A DNA stretch of 64,000 bases, taken from contig NZ_CP027783.1 of the NCBI RefSeq assembly GCF_003795125.1, forward strand, positions 744,001-808,000, read 5' to 3'. The translations under genes were made by a program, and so were the position numbers. This stretch comes from Tetragenococcus osmophilus. GTDB lineage: Bacteria; Bacillota; Bacilli; Lactobacillales; Enterococcaceae. Shown here piece by piece: positions 52,567 to 62,953 of the stretch (position 1 is its first letter; each line of letters begins with the position of its first letter). The notes beneath the pieces were generated by a model that made no database searches, was not told the DNA's origin, and was given only the letters and a program-made list of their open reading frames with translations.

Positions 52567-54213
52567 TTATTTTATTTTTAATTTTGTTCGCAATGAAGCG
52601 ACTCTTGCACCTAAAAGTTTATCAACTAAACGAACTTTCAGTGTTGTATAAAGGTAAACTAATATACCCACGATTGCAACAAGAACTATTAAAATAAAAG
52701 ACTGTACTTTTCTTTCTTGCGTAAACATTATTCCAAAAATTCCACGCGCAATAGCTGCAAAAACAACCATAACCATAGACAATAAAAATATTAATACAGC
52801 ACGTCGAAGAGTTAGACCAATATCAAAGCCAGTTTTTTTATGCAATTTACGTAAATTCAAAAAGCAAGTAACACTAAACCCAAGGATAGTTGAAACTACA
52901 GGTCCATAGGATTCTAACAGATAAATCAGCACAGTCTGTGTCAAAAATTTAACCGCTAGTCCAATAACAAAGTAAAGGACGGCTGAAGGATTTTCATAAA
53001 TTCCTTGTAACATACTTGAAGTCAGCATAAATAATCCTAGGAATAAGCCAGAAAAGCTAACCGCAATTAATAGGTTTGCACCTAAGCGATTGGGTTGATA
53101 AAACAAGGTATTTAAAGGATAAGCCAACAACATCATGCCAAATGTAGATGGAAACATAACAAAAGTATATAATTGCAGATTATTACTTACCAATTTAGCT
53201 AAAGCAGGTCGATCTTTTTTAGCAAAAGCTTCTGTAACTAAAGGCAGGCCTACAGTTGCTAAAGAAGTCGCCAAACCAATCACGACCATGATTAATTTAT
53301 CTGGATTACTACTAAATAACGCAAATAGCGATTTTAATTGTTGATTGGAGTACTCAGTAAAACGTTCCATTGTACTAATAAAAGTATATTGGTCCACCAT
53401 TTTGTAAATAGTGATCCCTGAGCCTACGATAATGAAAGGAATCGCTTCTCGAATTGTTTGTAATAACAATTTCGTTGTATTTACTTTTACATTTCCCGGG
53501 CTCATTTCGGCTAGGACATCGAGTCTACCTTTTTCTTTTTTATAATAATAAAGCAACACAGCAATGCTGGCTAGTGCCCCAATAAAAGCAGCAAAGGTTG
53601 ATTGCGTTACTGCAGCAACATAATCTCCACTGCCTAGCCTCATGATAATAAATGTAGCAACCAACATATAACCAACGCGAGCCACTTGTTCAACTAGTTG
53701 AGAAATAGCGTAAGGAGCTACATTTTGTAGACCTTGAAAGTAACCACGAATGACACTCATTAGTGGAATAACGAGGATCGCTACACTTAATGAACGCATA
53801 GATGGGATTAACTCCACTCCGCCACCAGCATTTCTTGCTAACGCTGGCGCTGCAACATACATAATAACTGCAAAGACTACACCTAAACCTAACATCAATT
53901 GCATAGCGCGCATAAAAAGCTTTTGGCTAGCCCTATATTCATTGATGGAATTATAGTAAGAGACTTGCTTAGCAATCGCAGAAGGAAGCCCCGCAGTTGA
54001 TATCATTAAAAATAATGCATAAACATTGTAACTCATGCCAAACAACGCATTAGCAGGCAAAGCATCATCGCCTAGCCAATAGATCCAAGGTAAAAGATAA
54101 AGAACACCTAAAAGGCGCGAGCCGATGTTACCAATTGTCATCCATGCAGAACCGCGAGCCATCTTATCTTCATTTGTTAATTCTGGTGTTTCGGGGTCTT
54201 TATTATTCATCAT
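52567..54213 (-). CDS. MOP-family flippase (MurJ/YtgP/SpoVB type)
   Basis: A polytopic transporter with about 14 transmembrane segments and 548 residues. An N-terminal stretch A-R-G-S-A-W-M-T-I-G-N-I-G-S-R-L-L-G and the later G-L-P-S-A-I-A-K-Q belong to the YtgP/SpoVB branch, members of which flip lipid II. ATG at 54213 has GGAG 9 bases upstream. It is likely the lipid II flippase or one of a redundant pair; other polysaccharide export is possible. Confidence 0.88.
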   Translation of the reverse strand: MMNNKDPETPELTNEDKMARGSAWMTIGNIGSRLLGVLYLLPWIYWLGDDALPANALFGMSYNVYALFLMISTAGLPSAIAKQVSYYNSINEYRASQKLFMRAMQLMLGLGVVFAVIMYVAAPALARNAGGGVELIPSMRSLSVAILVIPLMSVIRGYFQGLQNVAPYAISQLVEQVARVGYMLVATFIIMRLGSGDYVAAVTQSTFAAFIGALASIAVLLYYYKKEKGRLDVLAEMSPGNVKVNTTKLLLQTIREAIPFIIVGSGITIYKMVDQYTFISTMERFTEYSNQQLKSLFALFSSNPDKLIMVVIGLATSLATVGLPLVTEAFAKKDRPALAKLVSNNLQLYTFVMFPSTFGMMLLAYPLNTLFYQPNRLGANLLIAVSFSGLFLGLFMLTSSMLQGIYENPSAVLYFVIGLAVKFLTQTVLIYLLESYGPVVSTILGFSVTCFLNLRKLHKKTGFDIGLTLRRAVLIFLLSMVMVVFAAIARGIFGIMFTQERKVQSFILIVLVAIVGILVYLYTTLKVRLVDKLLGARVASLRTKLKIK

Positions 54214-54346
54214 GCTTATCTTCTCCAACTTTCCTTATACATAATCCCTATTTTAATTCGAAACGCTAGTTAGCGCAAACTATTTTTAAAAACGTTATCT
54301 TTCTTAAAAAATTTTAGCTAAAATACCTGTTTGCTTTCTCTTATGC

Positions 54347-54352
54347 TATAAT
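54347..54352 (+). promoter_or_regulatory. Extended -10 promoter of murE
   Basis: A consensus TATAAT is preceded by TGC, an extended -10. It lies 38 bp upstream of the ATG. Confidence 0.65.
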
Positions 54353-54389
54353 AATTAAGAAGTTTGGAACTAGAAAGCAAGGTGGCACA

Positions 54390-55880
54390 ATGTATTCAAT
54401 AACTCTGGAACAACTCTATCAAATTTTAAGTGAAAAAGACTTATTACAAACTCCTAATGAAAATATGAAAACCAACCAGACCTTTACTTATCTTTCTTAC
54501 GATTCGCGTGATTTAGCTGAACACACGCTTTTTTTCTGTAAAGGACTTCACTTCAATGTCGCTTCTTTACATGATGCTATACATAAAGGTGTAGAGGTTT
54601 ATGTTTCTGAAATAAAATATGAAAGCTCTGCTCAAGCTGTCCTTGTCACAGATATCCGCAAAGCAATGGCAGTAGTTGCACAATACTTTTATCATAACCC
54701 TCAGGATAACTTATATAAAATTGGTATTACCGGAACTAAGGGAAAGACGACGACAGCTTATTTTGTCAAAAAAATATTAGATGACGCTTTTAATAAAAAA
54801 GTCGCCTTGTTTTCTTCAGAAGAAACAACTTTAGACGGGACAACTTTTTCTTCCTCAGCATTAACAACGCCTGAAGCTCTTGATTTATATCGACAAATGG
54901 CTACCGCTTGTGAAAATGGACTTACACATTTAGTGATGGAAGTCTCATCACAAGCATATAAGACACAACGAGTTTATAACCTCACTTTTGAAACAGGTGT
55001 CTTTTTAAATATCAGTCCTGATCACATTAGCCCAATTGAACATCCGACTTTTGAAGATTATTTTCAATGTAAAAGACAACTATTATTAAATAGCAAGCAA
55101 ATGGTTATTAATCAGGAAAGTGATCAATTTGCGCGTTTAAAACAAACCTGTGTTGACTACCAAATCCCTTTATATACTTACGGATACGAGTTAGGCACTT
55201 ATCTTTTAGCAGATAAAGCAGAGGAGCGAACATTCAAACTTACGGCTAAAAATAAGGATTCTTTAGGCATTGATGGAAGTTATCAATTAGCTTTATTTGG
55301 CCAATTTAATCATGAAAATGCTGCAGCAGCGATCTTAGTGTGTGGTTTAGCCAATGTTTCTAAACAAATGTGCCAGGAAAGTTTGCCTTTAGCTCAGATC
55401 CCTGGTCGTATGAATTTACTAGAAAAACCTAATGGAGCTTACGTCTTTGTTGATTACGCCCATAATTATCTTAGTATTCATGCCATCGGTCGGTTTGCTC
55501 GGCAATTAAGACCTGAAGGACGCCTCATTATTGTTACGGGTAGTGCTGGAGGTAAGGCAATCTCACGTAGACCTGATATTGGTAGAGCACTTTCAGAGTG
55601 TGCAGATGTTGCGATTATAACTAGTGATGATCCAGATTTTGAAGATCCAAAAGATATCGCGTCAGAAATCACAACAGCTATCACTAATCCAAATGTAAAT
55701 ATACAATTAGAACTTAATCGAGCCGTTGCTGTGACCTCAGCTTTTAATCAAGCTAAAAGTAAAGATACAGTCATTATTGCTGGAAAAGGCACCGAAAAAA
55801 TGATGAAGTACCGTGGAGAAGAAAGCTTTTATGAAGGTGACTTTCATATCGTTAAACGTTTGATTAACGAGACAAAATAA
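54390..55880 (+). CDS. murE: UDP-MurNAc-L-Ala-D-Glu--L-lysine ligase
   Basis: It adds the third residue of the stem peptide. It has 496 residues: N-terminal UDP-binding domain, ATP-binding G-T-K-G-K-T-T-T near residue 115, M-E-V-S-S-Q-A-Y, and a C-terminal domain with T-S-D-D-P-D-F-E-D-P. D-N-P-R, the meso-diaminopimelate signature, is absent; D-D-P-x fits lysine-adding enzymes of cocci. It is monocistronic with an extended -10 promoter, and divergent from the flippase. Confidence 0.93.
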   Translation: MYSITLEQLYQILSEKDLLQTPNENMKTNQTFTYLSYDSRDLAEHTLFFCKGLHFNVASLHDAIHKGVEVYVSEIKYESSAQAVLVTDIRKAMAVVAQYFYHNPQDNLYKIGITGTKGKTTTAYFVKKILDDAFNKKVALFSSEETTLDGTTFSSSALTTPEALDLYRQMATACENGLTHLVMEVSSQAYKTQRVYNLTFETGVFLNISPDHISPIEHPTFEDYFQCKRQLLLNSKQMVINQESDQFARLKQTCVDYQIPLYTYGYELGTYLLADKAEERTFKLTAKNKDSLGIDGSYQLALFGQFNHENAAAAILVCGLANVSKQMCQESLPLAQIPGRMNLLEKPNGAYVFVDYAHNYLSIHAIGRFARQLRPEGRLIIVTGSAGGKAISRRPDIGRALSECADVAIITSDDPDFEDPKDIASEITTAITNPNVNIQLELNRAVAVTSAFNQAKSKDTVIIAGKGTEKMMKYRGEESFYEGDFHIVKRLINETK

Positions 55881-55952
55881 AAATAATTATTTCATTTTTA
55901 TTACATTTTTATTTTTTCAAGGAACCGCCTTATCTTTCTACCTTTTTTCTTG

Positions 55953-55958
55953 TATAAT
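55953..55958 (+). promoter_or_regulatory. Extended -10 promoter of the small membrane protein gene
   Basis: TATAAT with TG directly upstream, about 30 bp before the ATG at 55990. Confidence 0.5.
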
Positions 55959-55989
55959 TAATATAACAATAACTTGAAGGAGTATTTCT

Positions 55990-56211
55990 ATGTCTGCTAA
56001 ACACAAAAAGTTACTATTTTTTATCGGAGCCGCGCTCGTCCTTTTTTTATTGATTTACTTCGGCTGGAAACTTTTAGCAGCTATTCTTGCCCAAGGAACC
56101 ATTGAAAACTACACTCGTTCGGCCTTGCCTTATGGTTTTGTATTTGTGTTATTTTTCCCTATCGTTGCTACCTCAACGTTATTTTTAGGTTTAGCACATT
56201 CAAAAAAATAA
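55990..56211 (+). CDS. Small two-helix membrane protein, unknown function
   Basis: A 73-residue protein with two hydrophobic segments (about 7-32 and 46-66) and Lys-rich ends, so both termini are likely in the cytosol. GAAGGAG lies before ATG. It has its own promoter and terminator. I recognise no family; similar short proteins near murE exist in enterococci but I cannot assign a role. Confidence 0.75.
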   Translation: MSAKHKKLLFFIGAALVLFLLIYFGWKLLAAILAQGTIENYTRSALPYGFVFVLFFPIVATSTLFLGLAHSKK

Positions 56212-56215
56212 TATA

Positions 56216-56256
56216 AAAAATGACTACTGCATATTAAAACAGTAGCCATTTTTTAT
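56216..56256 (+). terminator. Terminator of the small membrane protein gene
   Basis: AAAATGACTACTG pairs with CAGTAGCCATTTT (one wobble or mismatch) and is followed by a T run. Confidence 0.85.
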
Positions 56257-56362
56257 AGGACTAAAATTTTTCCAAGCAAAATAACAAGCACTTTATTTCT
56301 CTTCTTTTAAATTTTATACTATAGTAAAGATGTAACAAAAAACATAAAAGGAGTGTCGATTC

Positions 56363-56779
56363 ATGAGCAACAAGATGTCTGTTTCAACAGTAATTAATGA
56401 AGGCGGACGTGAAGGTGTTAGTAGATCTTTAAGCGGTGATTTTGAAGTAAAAACATCTGGAACAAATAAAAAGGGCTACACAAATCCTGAAGAACTATTT
56501 GCTGCAGGACTTTCTGCTTGCTTTAATGGAGCGATTCAATTCCCATTAGATCGCGATGGCTTAGGAGATCGTAATCGTACAATCCGCGCAGAAGTTACTT
56601 TATACGGTGATTTACCAAATGACCATACAACACTTCATCTAGAAGTTACAGTTATTGGTAAAATCGATGGCGTTTCTAAAGAAGATACATTGAAGTACAT
56701 GAAAGAAACTGACGGTATCTGCCCTTACTCAAAAGCAGTAAATGGTAACATCGATATTAATTATCAAGCAGAAGACTAA
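56363..56779 (+). CDS. ohr: Organic hydroperoxide resistance protein (Ohr/OsmC family)
   Basis: A thiol peroxidase that reduces organic hydroperoxides using lipoyl partners. It has 138 residues with the two catalytic Cys in L-S-A-C-F-N-G-A (about 53) and G-I-C-P-Y-S-K-A (about 118), and an early Arg in the substrate pocket. Length and motif order fit Ohr rather than OsmC. AAGGAG lies 9 bases upstream. No OhrR regulator is adjacent. GcvH in this window shows the cell handles lipoyl groups. Confidence 0.9.
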   Translation: MSNKMSVSTVINEGGREGVSRSLSGDFEVKTSGTNKKGYTNPEELFAAGLSACFNGAIQFPLDRDGLGDRNRTIRAEVTLYGDLPNDHTTLHLEVTVIGKIDGVSKEDTLKYMKETDGICPYSKAVNGNIDINYQAED

Positions 56780-56786
56780 TAATCTT

Positions 56787-56820
56787 AAAAAGAAGCTAGT
56801 TTTTCTAGCTTCTTTTTTTA
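56787..56820 (+). terminator. Terminator of ohr
   Basis: AAGAAGCTAG / CTAGCTTCTT with a 5-base loop and seven Ts. Confidence 0.9.
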
Positions 56821-56835
56821 TACCCATTCAGCCCT

Positions 56836-57957
56836 CTACGTTCCCTTCAACAATACTTGGCTTAACTCATAAGCTAACAAGCGGATGTTTTTTAGTGTTC
56901 TTTGCTTATCTAATGCTTCTTGCCAAGAGACAGGTCCTAATTGAATACAAAATGTCCCTAATGTTAACCGGGACATTTCTCCAATTTCTTGCGAACGGCT
57001 GCCACACAAAGCAATAACTGGAACGTGGTATTTTTGCGCAAGAGTAGCTACCCCATAAGGAACTTTCCCATTTTCTGTTTGTGCGTCTATTTTACCTTCT
57101 CCAGTGAAAATTAAATCAGCTTCTTTAATGGTTTCTTCTAGTCCTATCATTTCGGCTATCGTTGGAAATCCTTCGATAATCGTACCGCCTAATAAAACCA
57201 CTGCGGCTCCTAATCCTCCGGCAGCGCCAGTTCCTTTAATGTCATTTAAATTTGTGCCATACTGTTTTTCTACTTTTTCCAACAATTCTTTAGCTTTAGT
57301 CTCCATTTCTTTTACTATAGCTGTACTAGCTCCTTTTTGAGGACCAAACACCTTAGAAAACCCATTCTCTCCCGTATAAGGATTGGTAACATCTGCAATG
57401 GCAAACAATTTTGTTTGCTTAAATAACTGTTCATTCGAATTAAAACCAATATCTGTAGAGGTCAGTAGCGGATTTTCTTTCCCTTTAGTAGAATAAGAAA
57501 CCCTATCTAAAGCCGCAAGCATTCCTAGACCGCCATCTGACGTTGCACTTCCACCAAGTGTTACATAAATTTCGCCTACTTCTCTTTGTAAAGCATCCTT
57601 TACTACAAGACCCAGTCCATAGGAAGTGGCTTTTCGTATAGACTCTTCTGAAGGATCAAGGTGTTGTAATCCAATAAAGACAGCAGATTCAATCACAGCT
57701 ACTTTTTTATTTTTAAGTGAAGTAATTAAATAGCTGCCCTCAATATCATTTCCAAGAGGATCCTTGCTTGTTGTTAAAACCCATTTACCTCCATTAGTAG
57801 CATAGATTGCTTCCATCGTGCCTTCGCCCCCATCAGCAATCGGTATGTTTACTTTTTCTTGCCAAGTAACAGAAGATAAGTCTAATAATGCAGCTTCATT
57901 TAATTCTTCTGAAGAAGCACAACCTTTAAATGAATCAATCACTGAAACAACTTTCAT
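56836..57957 (-). CDS. Glycerate kinase (GlxK family)
   Basis: It phosphorylates D-glycerate to 2- or 3-phosphoglycerate. It has 373 residues starting M-K-V-V-S-V-I-D-S-F-K-G-C, with G-G-S-A-T-S-D-G-G-L-G-M near 130, G-T-G-A-A-G-G-L-G-A and F-T-G-E-G-K-I-D-A-Q-T. ATG at 57957 has AGGAGG 7 bases upstream; a reading to 58008 is rejected. It is monocistronic and not near other glyoxylate or serine genes. Confidence 0.92.
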   Translation of the reverse strand: MKVVSVIDSFKGCASSEELNEAALLDLSSVTWQEKVNIPIADGGEGTMEAIYATNGGKWVLTTSKDPLGNDIEGSYLITSLKNKKVAVIESAVFIGLQHLDPSEESIRKATSYGLGLVVKDALQREVGEIYVTLGGSATSDGGLGMLAALDRVSYSTKGKENPLLTSTDIGFNSNEQLFKQTKLFAIADVTNPYTGENGFSKVFGPQKGASTAIVKEMETKAKELLEKVEKQYGTNLNDIKGTGAAGGLGAAVVLLGGTIIEGFPTIAEMIGLEETIKEADLIFTGEGKIDAQTENGKVPYGVATLAQKYHVPVIALCGSRSQEIGEMSRLTLGTFCIQLGPVSWQEALDKQRTLKNIRLLAYELSQVLLKGT

Positions 57958-58041
57958 TGGTTTCCCTCCTTTGCTTTTTATATTTATTATACTAAAAGAC
58001 ACAAGCAACCTATCGAATAAGGTGCTTGTGTCTTTAATTCT

Positions 58042-60459
58042 TTAGTTTGTTACGATATTGACAATTTTGTTTGGTACAACAATCACTTTATGAATTGTCT
58101 TATCTGCTAAACGCTCTTGAATGTTCGAGTTATTTCTCGCGATTTCTTCCAGTTCTTCTTTAGAAGCTTTAGCTGAAGCTTGTACTTTCGCTCTTACTTT
58201 TCCATTGATTTGTAAGACAACTTCTACCTGTTCTTCTTGTAAAGCAGATTCATCATAAGTTGGCCAAGGAACGTAAGAAATACCGCCCTCGTTACCAAGG
58301 ATAGCCCATAATTCTTCCCCTAAATGAGGAGCTACAGGAGCTAACAACTGTACAAAACCTGCAATATAACCATAGTAAAGCGAATCAACTTTATTCGCCT
58401 CATTGACAAAAACCATTAATTGAGAAATCCCAGTATTAAATCGTAGGCTTTCAAAATCATCTGTTACTTTCTTAACGGTTTGATTATAAACTTTAGTCAA
58501 TGAGCCATCATTAATTGTTGTAATCCGATCACGCATTTTACCCTCTTCATCCACGCATAAGCGCCATACACGATCTAAGAATTTACGACTTCCTTCTAAT
58601 CCATTTTCACTCCAAGCAACAGAAGCGTCTAATGGCCCCATAAACATTTCATAAAGACGTAGGGTGTCAGCACCATACTGTTCGACAACATCATCAGGAT
58701 TCACAACATTTCCGCGTGATTTCGACATTTTTTCATTATTTGTTCCTAAAATCATACCTTGATTATATAATTTTTGGAATGGTTCTTTTGTTGGTACAAC
58801 GCCAATATCATATAAGAATTTATGCCAAAACCGCGCATACAATAAATGTAAAACCGCATGTTCAGCTCCGCCAATATAGACATCCACAGGCATCCATTCT
58901 TTTAAATGATCATAATCTGCTAGAGCACCTTTATTATGCGGGTCAACAAAACGTAGGAAATACCAAGAACTACCGGCCCATTGTGGCATAGTGTTTGTTT
59001 CACGGTACCCTTTTTTCCCGGTTTTAGGATCTGTAACATTGACCCAATCCGTAACATTTGCTAGCGGGGACTCTCCTGTACCACTTGGCTTAATATCGCT
59101 AGCTTTAGGTAATTCCAAAGGCAAATCATCTTCAGACAGTGCTGTTTTTGTTCCATCTTCCCAATGAATAATAGGAATGGGTTCGCCCCAATAACGTTGG
59201 CGAGAAAACAACCAATCACGCAAACGATAACTAACTTGTTTTTTCCCTAGGCCTTCTTTTTCTAACCAAGCCACCATTTTATCAATAGCTTCGTTTTTGT
59301 CCAAACCATTCAAAAAGCCAGAGTTGATATGAGGGCCATCTTCTGTAAAAGCCTCTTTTTCAGTATCGCCGCCTTCTACGACAGGAATAATATCCAAATG
59401 GAATTTCTTAGCAAATTCGTAATCTCGTTCATCATGTGCTGGTACAGACATAATCGCTCCAGTTCCATAAGAAGATAATACATAATCCGCAATCCATATA
59501 GGAATTTCTTCACCATTAGCAGGATTAATCGCGTAAGCACCAGTAAATACGCCTGTTTTTTCTTTGGCTAGGTCTGTACGACTTAATTCCGATTTTTTCG
59601 CTGCTTTTTCAATATATTGGTCTACGGCCTTTTTTCGCTCAGAAGGAGTAATTTCTTGTACCAACTCTAATTCTGGCGCAAAAACTGCATAAGTCGCACC
59701 AAATAATGTATCCGGACGCGTAGTAAATACAGTAAAAGTTTTATCTGTTCCTTTTACCTTAAATTGCACATTTGCTCCAGTAGAACGTCCAATCCAATTT
59801 CGTTGCATTTCTTTAATGCTTTCAGGCCAATCCAATTCTTCTAAATCATCTAACAAACGATCAGCATATTCAGTAATTTTCAACATCCACTGACGCATTG
59901 GTTTACGTACAACATCATAGCCGCCACGTTCACTCTTACCGTCGACAACCTCTTCATTAGCAATAACCGTCCCAAGCTCAGGCACCCAATTTACTGGCAC
60001 CTCTGCCTCGTATGCTAGTCCTTTTTCATATAATTTAGTAAAAATCCACTGAGTCCATTTATAATATTCTGGATCTGTTGTGTTAATTTCACGGGACCAG
60101 TCGTAGCTAAATCCTAATGAATTAATCTGACGACGAAATACTTCGATATTTTCTTGAGTAAATTCTGCTGGATCATTTCCTGTATCTAAAGCATATTGCT
60201 CAGCAGGTAATCCAAAAGCGTCCCATCCCATTGGATGCAAGACATTATGTCCTTGACTACGCTTCATACGGGCCAAAATATCTGTAGCTGTATAGCCTTC
60301 TGGATGCCCTACATGTAAACCTTGACCAGATGGATAAGGAAACATATCTAACATATAAGAATTTGGCTTTTGTTTGTCTTCTGTTGTAACGAATGTATGA
60401 TTTTTTTTCCAATAAGCTTGCCATTTTTTTTCAATAGCTTTATGATCGTATGTTTTCAC
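58042..60459 (-). CDS. leuS: Leucyl-tRNA synthetase
   Basis: Class I synthetase, 805 residues. The HIGH-like motif is [11 protein letters not shown] (about 47), the editing domain lies about 220-420, K-M-S-K-S is at about 577, and the anticodon and C-terminal domains are complete. The start is GTG at 60459 with AGGAGG 9 bases upstream. Expression is under the T-box leader just upstream, which senses uncharged tRNA-Leu. Confidence 0.97.
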   Translation of the reverse strand: MKTYDHKAIEKKWQAYWKKNHTFVTTEDKQKPNSYMLDMFPYPSGQGLHVGHPEGYTATDILARMKRSQGHNVLHPMGWDAFGLPAEQYALDTGNDPAEFTQENIEVFRRQINSLGFSYDWSREINTTDPEYYKWTQWIFTKLYEKGLAYEAEVPVNWVPELGTVIANEEVVDGKSERGGYDVVRKPMRQWMLKITEYADRLLDDLEELDWPESIKEMQRNWIGRSTGANVQFKVKGTDKTFTVFTTRPDTLFGATYAVFAPELELVQEITPSERKKAVDQYIEKAAKKSELSRTDLAKEKTGVFTGAYAINPANGEEIPIWIADYVLSSYGTGAIMSVPAHDERDYEFAKKFHLDIIPVVEGGDTEKEAFTEDGPHINSGFLNGLDKNEAIDKMVAWLEKEGLGKKQVSYRLRDWLFSRQRYWGEPIPIIHWEDGTKTALSEDDLPLELPKASDIKPSGTGESPLANVTDWVNVTDPKTGKKGYRETNTMPQWAGSSWYFLRFVDPHNKGALADYDHLKEWMPVDVYIGGAEHAVLHLLYARFWHKFLYDIGVVPTKEPFQKLYNQGMILGTNNEKMSKSRGNVVNPDDVVEQYGADTLRLYEMFMGPLDASVAWSENGLEGSRKFLDRVWRLCVDEEGKMRDRITTINDGSLTKVYNQTVKKVTDDFESLRFNTGISQLMVFVNEANKVDSLYYGYIAGFVQLLAPVAPHLGEELWAILGNEGGISYVPWPTYDESALQEEQVEVVLQINGKVRAKVQASAKASKEELEEIARNNSNIQERLADKTIHKVIVVPNKIVNIVTN

Positions 60460-60477
60460 AAGTTAACTCCTCCTTAG

Positions 60478-60725
60478 AAAATAAAAAAAGCCCATAAGAA
60501 GCAAGTAAAGCTTCTTATAGGACGCGATGAACGTGGTACCACCTATTTTTACTGAAAATATTCAGCCTCACACGTTTTAACGGCCGTCGCCATATGTGCT
60601 TTTAAAACTACTTTTTAGGTAAGTTCAAAAGCGTCCTTATACATTTGCACCCACCATGTACTCTCTGAAAAGAAAAACTTTTTACTACTCCTTAGCAGCC
60701 TGTTTCATATGTTAATTGATTGTAT
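60478..60725 (-). promoter_or_regulatory. T-box riboswitch (leucine) upstream of leuS
   Basis: On the minus strand the T-box core GGTGGTACCACG (60532-60543) is followed by CGCGTCCTATAAGAAG and a terminator stem (60484-60522) with a T run. In the stem I region the specifier is CTT (60621-60623, in the context GAA-CTT-ACC), a leucine codon. The antiterminator and terminator share the GTCCTATAAGAAG arm. It should let leuS be transcribed when tRNA-Leu is uncharged. Confidence 0.93.
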
Positions 60726-60769
60726 ACATCGTATCAAAAAAGTAAAACAAATTCAATTATAATCCATAA

Positions 60770-60800
60770 AAGAATAAAACACGTCTATAACGTGTCTTAT
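60770..60800 (-). terminator. Terminator of the LysM autolysin gene
   Basis: AAGACACGT / ACGTGTTTT hairpin with a 5-base loop and a T-rich tail on the minus strand, 20 bp past the stop. Confidence 0.75.
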
Positions 60801-60820
60801 TCCCTCTTATGAACGAAAAA

Positions 60821-61777
60821 CTAGCTTACTTTCAATGTTTGACCAATATAAATGGTATCTGAATTCAAATTATTGATTGATTTTAACTGTGAAACTGAAA
60901 TTCCGTTATCTTGTGCAATCATCCATAAACTATCGCCACTTTGAACTTTATGACTACTATTTGAGGAACTATTTGATTGACTTGAATTATTATCTGAAGA
61001 TGAACCGTTATTCACAGTCAATGTTTGACCAGGATATACAAAATTATTTTGAATGTTGTTCCAGCTACGTAATTGATCCATTGAGATACCGTTATTATTA
61101 GCGATTAGCCAAACCGAGTCTCCTGATTTTACTGTATAGCTACCACCAGAATTATTGTTGGAATTACTAGAATTACTGCTATTAGAACTATTAGAGCTGC
61201 TAGAACTATTTCCTTGTGACACTGTCAATTCTTGACCAGGATACACAAAATCATTTTGGATATTGTTCCAGTTACGTAATTGGTCCATTGAGATGCCGTT
61301 ATTATTAGCAATTAGCCAAACCGAGTCTCCTGATTTTACTGTATAGCTACCACCAGAATTATTGTTGGAATTACTAGAATTACTGCTATTAGAACTATTA
61401 GAGCCACTAGAACTATTTCCTTGTGACACTGTCAATTCTTGACCAGGATACACAAAATCATTTTGGATATTATTCCAGCTACGCAGTTGATCCATTGAAA
61501 TACCATTATTATTAGCAATCAACCAGACTGAATCACCTGATTTTACTGTATAAGTTCCCGAACCATTGCTAGATGAATTGCTGTTACCATTCGAATTATT
61601 CGAATTACTATTATTCGAATCATTTGAGCCGTTTGAACTATTTCCTTGTGACACCGTCAATTCTTGACCAGGATACACAAAATCATTTTGGATATTATTC
61701 CAACTACGCAGTTGATCCATTGAGATACCATTATTATTGGCGATTAGCCAAACTGAATCCCCAGCTTTTACTGTATA
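60821..61777 (-). repeat. Five LysM-coding repeats, about 207-bp spacing
   Basis: Copies start (LysM Tyr/His codon) near 61775, 61556, 61350, 61143 and 60955. Copies 1-4 (N to C) are nearly identical; two are almost the same base for base, including linkers, at exactly 207 bp (69 codons). The C-terminal copy is clearly diverged. Such identity invites unequal crossing-over. Confidence 0.9.
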
Positions 61778-62953
61778 AGTATCTGCACCACTATTGCTTG
61801 AAGAATTATCGTTATTATTCGAATTATCCTCATTGCCGGCATTATTGTCTTCACTAGAATCTCCATTATCGCCAGTTCCAGTATCGATAATACCATCTGA
61901 ATTTCCTGTATCAAAACGAGTCAAATTATAATCTTCAATAACACCATTTAACACCGTATTATAATTAGGCGCTGTCGCATAAAGTCCAGTTAAAGCAGCA
62001 GTTGCGTCTTTATACGAATTAGTATTGCTCTTCCAAGCGCCACTATATAAATTTGTACTTAATAAAGCAGCATTATCTTGAAATGAGGCCGTATAAGATG
62101 GATACTTACGAAAATCCGCATTCACTGTAACATATCTGCCATTAACATATTCTTGAGTAGGCATTTTAACAGATTGACCATTATAAGTTCCCTTAATTCC
62201 AAACAAATTATTATTAGGTGATTGAGATAGCGTACTTGATCCCCAGCCACTTTCGACAACAGCTTGAGCAATCATGACAGAAGCATACAAGTTATTTGCT
62301 GCAGCGACGGGTTCAGCATGCCCAGCGAGTTCTTCAATAAAAGCAGATGGTTCTGGCGCAACAGAAGAAAAAGTTGATACTGCAGGGCCATTGTTATCTC
62401 CAGGGCGTCGAGCTGCTTCTTCTTGTAATTGTTCATTTTCATCTTCAGGAAGTTCTAACTCTTCAGTTTCTTCGTTTGCTTCCTCTGTTTCTTCTTCAGA
62501 TTCTTGCGCTTCTTCTTCAGCTGGATCTTGCTCATATTCTGCCGCAGGAGCTTCTTCTACTTCTTGTTGTTCTTGCCATTGTTCATCTTCTGCTGTTGTC
62601 TGTGATGGATCTTGTTCTTGTGCATATGAAGTTTCATCTTCAGACGCCGACGATTGTTGTTCTATGTCTTCTGAGTACGAACTATTAGCTTCAGCAGCTG
62701 TATCATTTACATCTTCTGTAACAGTTTCCTCAGTTTGAGGCTCTACATTATTTGCTTCCTCTGTTGCATCATAAGGGGCTACTACACTACTATCAGCTTC
62801 TTCGGCGTGTACACTATGTACTGGCAACAAAGGAGTAATTGCTGTAACCGCTGTAACAGTACCAACGACAGCCGCACCCTTTTTCATATTTCCAGATAAA
62901 GACATACGCTGTTGAATTTTTCTACGTTCTTTCCTAGTCAAAGACGATTTCAT
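60821..62953 (-). CDS. LysM-anchored N-acetylglucosaminidase autolysin (GH73)
   Basis: This secreted wall hydrolase has 710 residues: a basic start (T-R-K-E-R-R-K-I-Q-Q-R), signal peptide ending near residue 50 (V-H-A), a long Glu-rich acidic region (about 52-190), the GH73 domain (about 200-345; catalytic Glu in A-V-V-E-S-G-W-G), a Ser/Asn/Gly linker, then five LysM domains separated by Ser/Asn linkers. It cuts the glycan for cell separation; LysM domains bind it to peptidoglycan. Layout is like the enterococcal AtlA/muramidase-2 group. GGAGGAG precedes the ATG. Confidence 0.93.
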   Translation of the reverse strand: MKSSLTRKERRKIQQRMSLSGNMKKGAAVVGTVTAVTAITPLLPVHSVHAEEADSSVVAPYDATEEANNVEPQTEETVTEDVNDTAAEANSSYSEDIEQQSSASEDETSYAQEQDPSQTTAEDEQWQEQQEVEEAPAAEYEQDPAEEEAQESEEETEEANEETEELELPEDENEQLQEEAARRPGDNNGPAVSTFSSVAPEPSAFIEELAGHAEPVAAANNLYASVMIAQAVVESGWGSSTLSQSPNNNLFGIKGTYNGQSVKMPTQEYVNGRYVTVNADFRKYPSYTASFQDNAALLSTNLYSGAWKSNTNSYKDATAALTGLYATAPNYNTVLNGVIEDYNLTRFDTGNSDGIIDTGTGDNGDSSEDNNAGNEDNSNNNDNSSSNSGADTYTVKAGDSVWLIANNNGISMDQLRSWNNIQNDFVYPGQELTVSQGNSSNGSNDSNNSNSNNSNGNSNSSSNGSGTYTVKSGDSVWLIANNNGISMDQLRSWNNIQNDFVYPGQELTVSQGNSSSGSNSSNSSNSSNSNNNSGGSYTVKSGDSVWLIANNNGISMDQLRNWNNIQNDFVYPGQELTVSQGNSSSSSNSSNSSNSSNSNNNSGGSYTVKSGDSVWLIANNNGISMDQLRSWNNIQNNFVYPGQTLTVNNGSSSDNNSSQSNSSSNSSHKVQSGDSLWMIAQDNGISVSQLKSINNLNSDTIYIGQTLKVS

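Noticed and set aside
62274-62738. 154-codon plus-strand ORF antisense to the autolysin, Ser/Cys-rich
   Set aside because: It is the shadow of the Glu-rich region of the autolysin; low-complexity composition follows from reverse-complement GAA/GAG codons.
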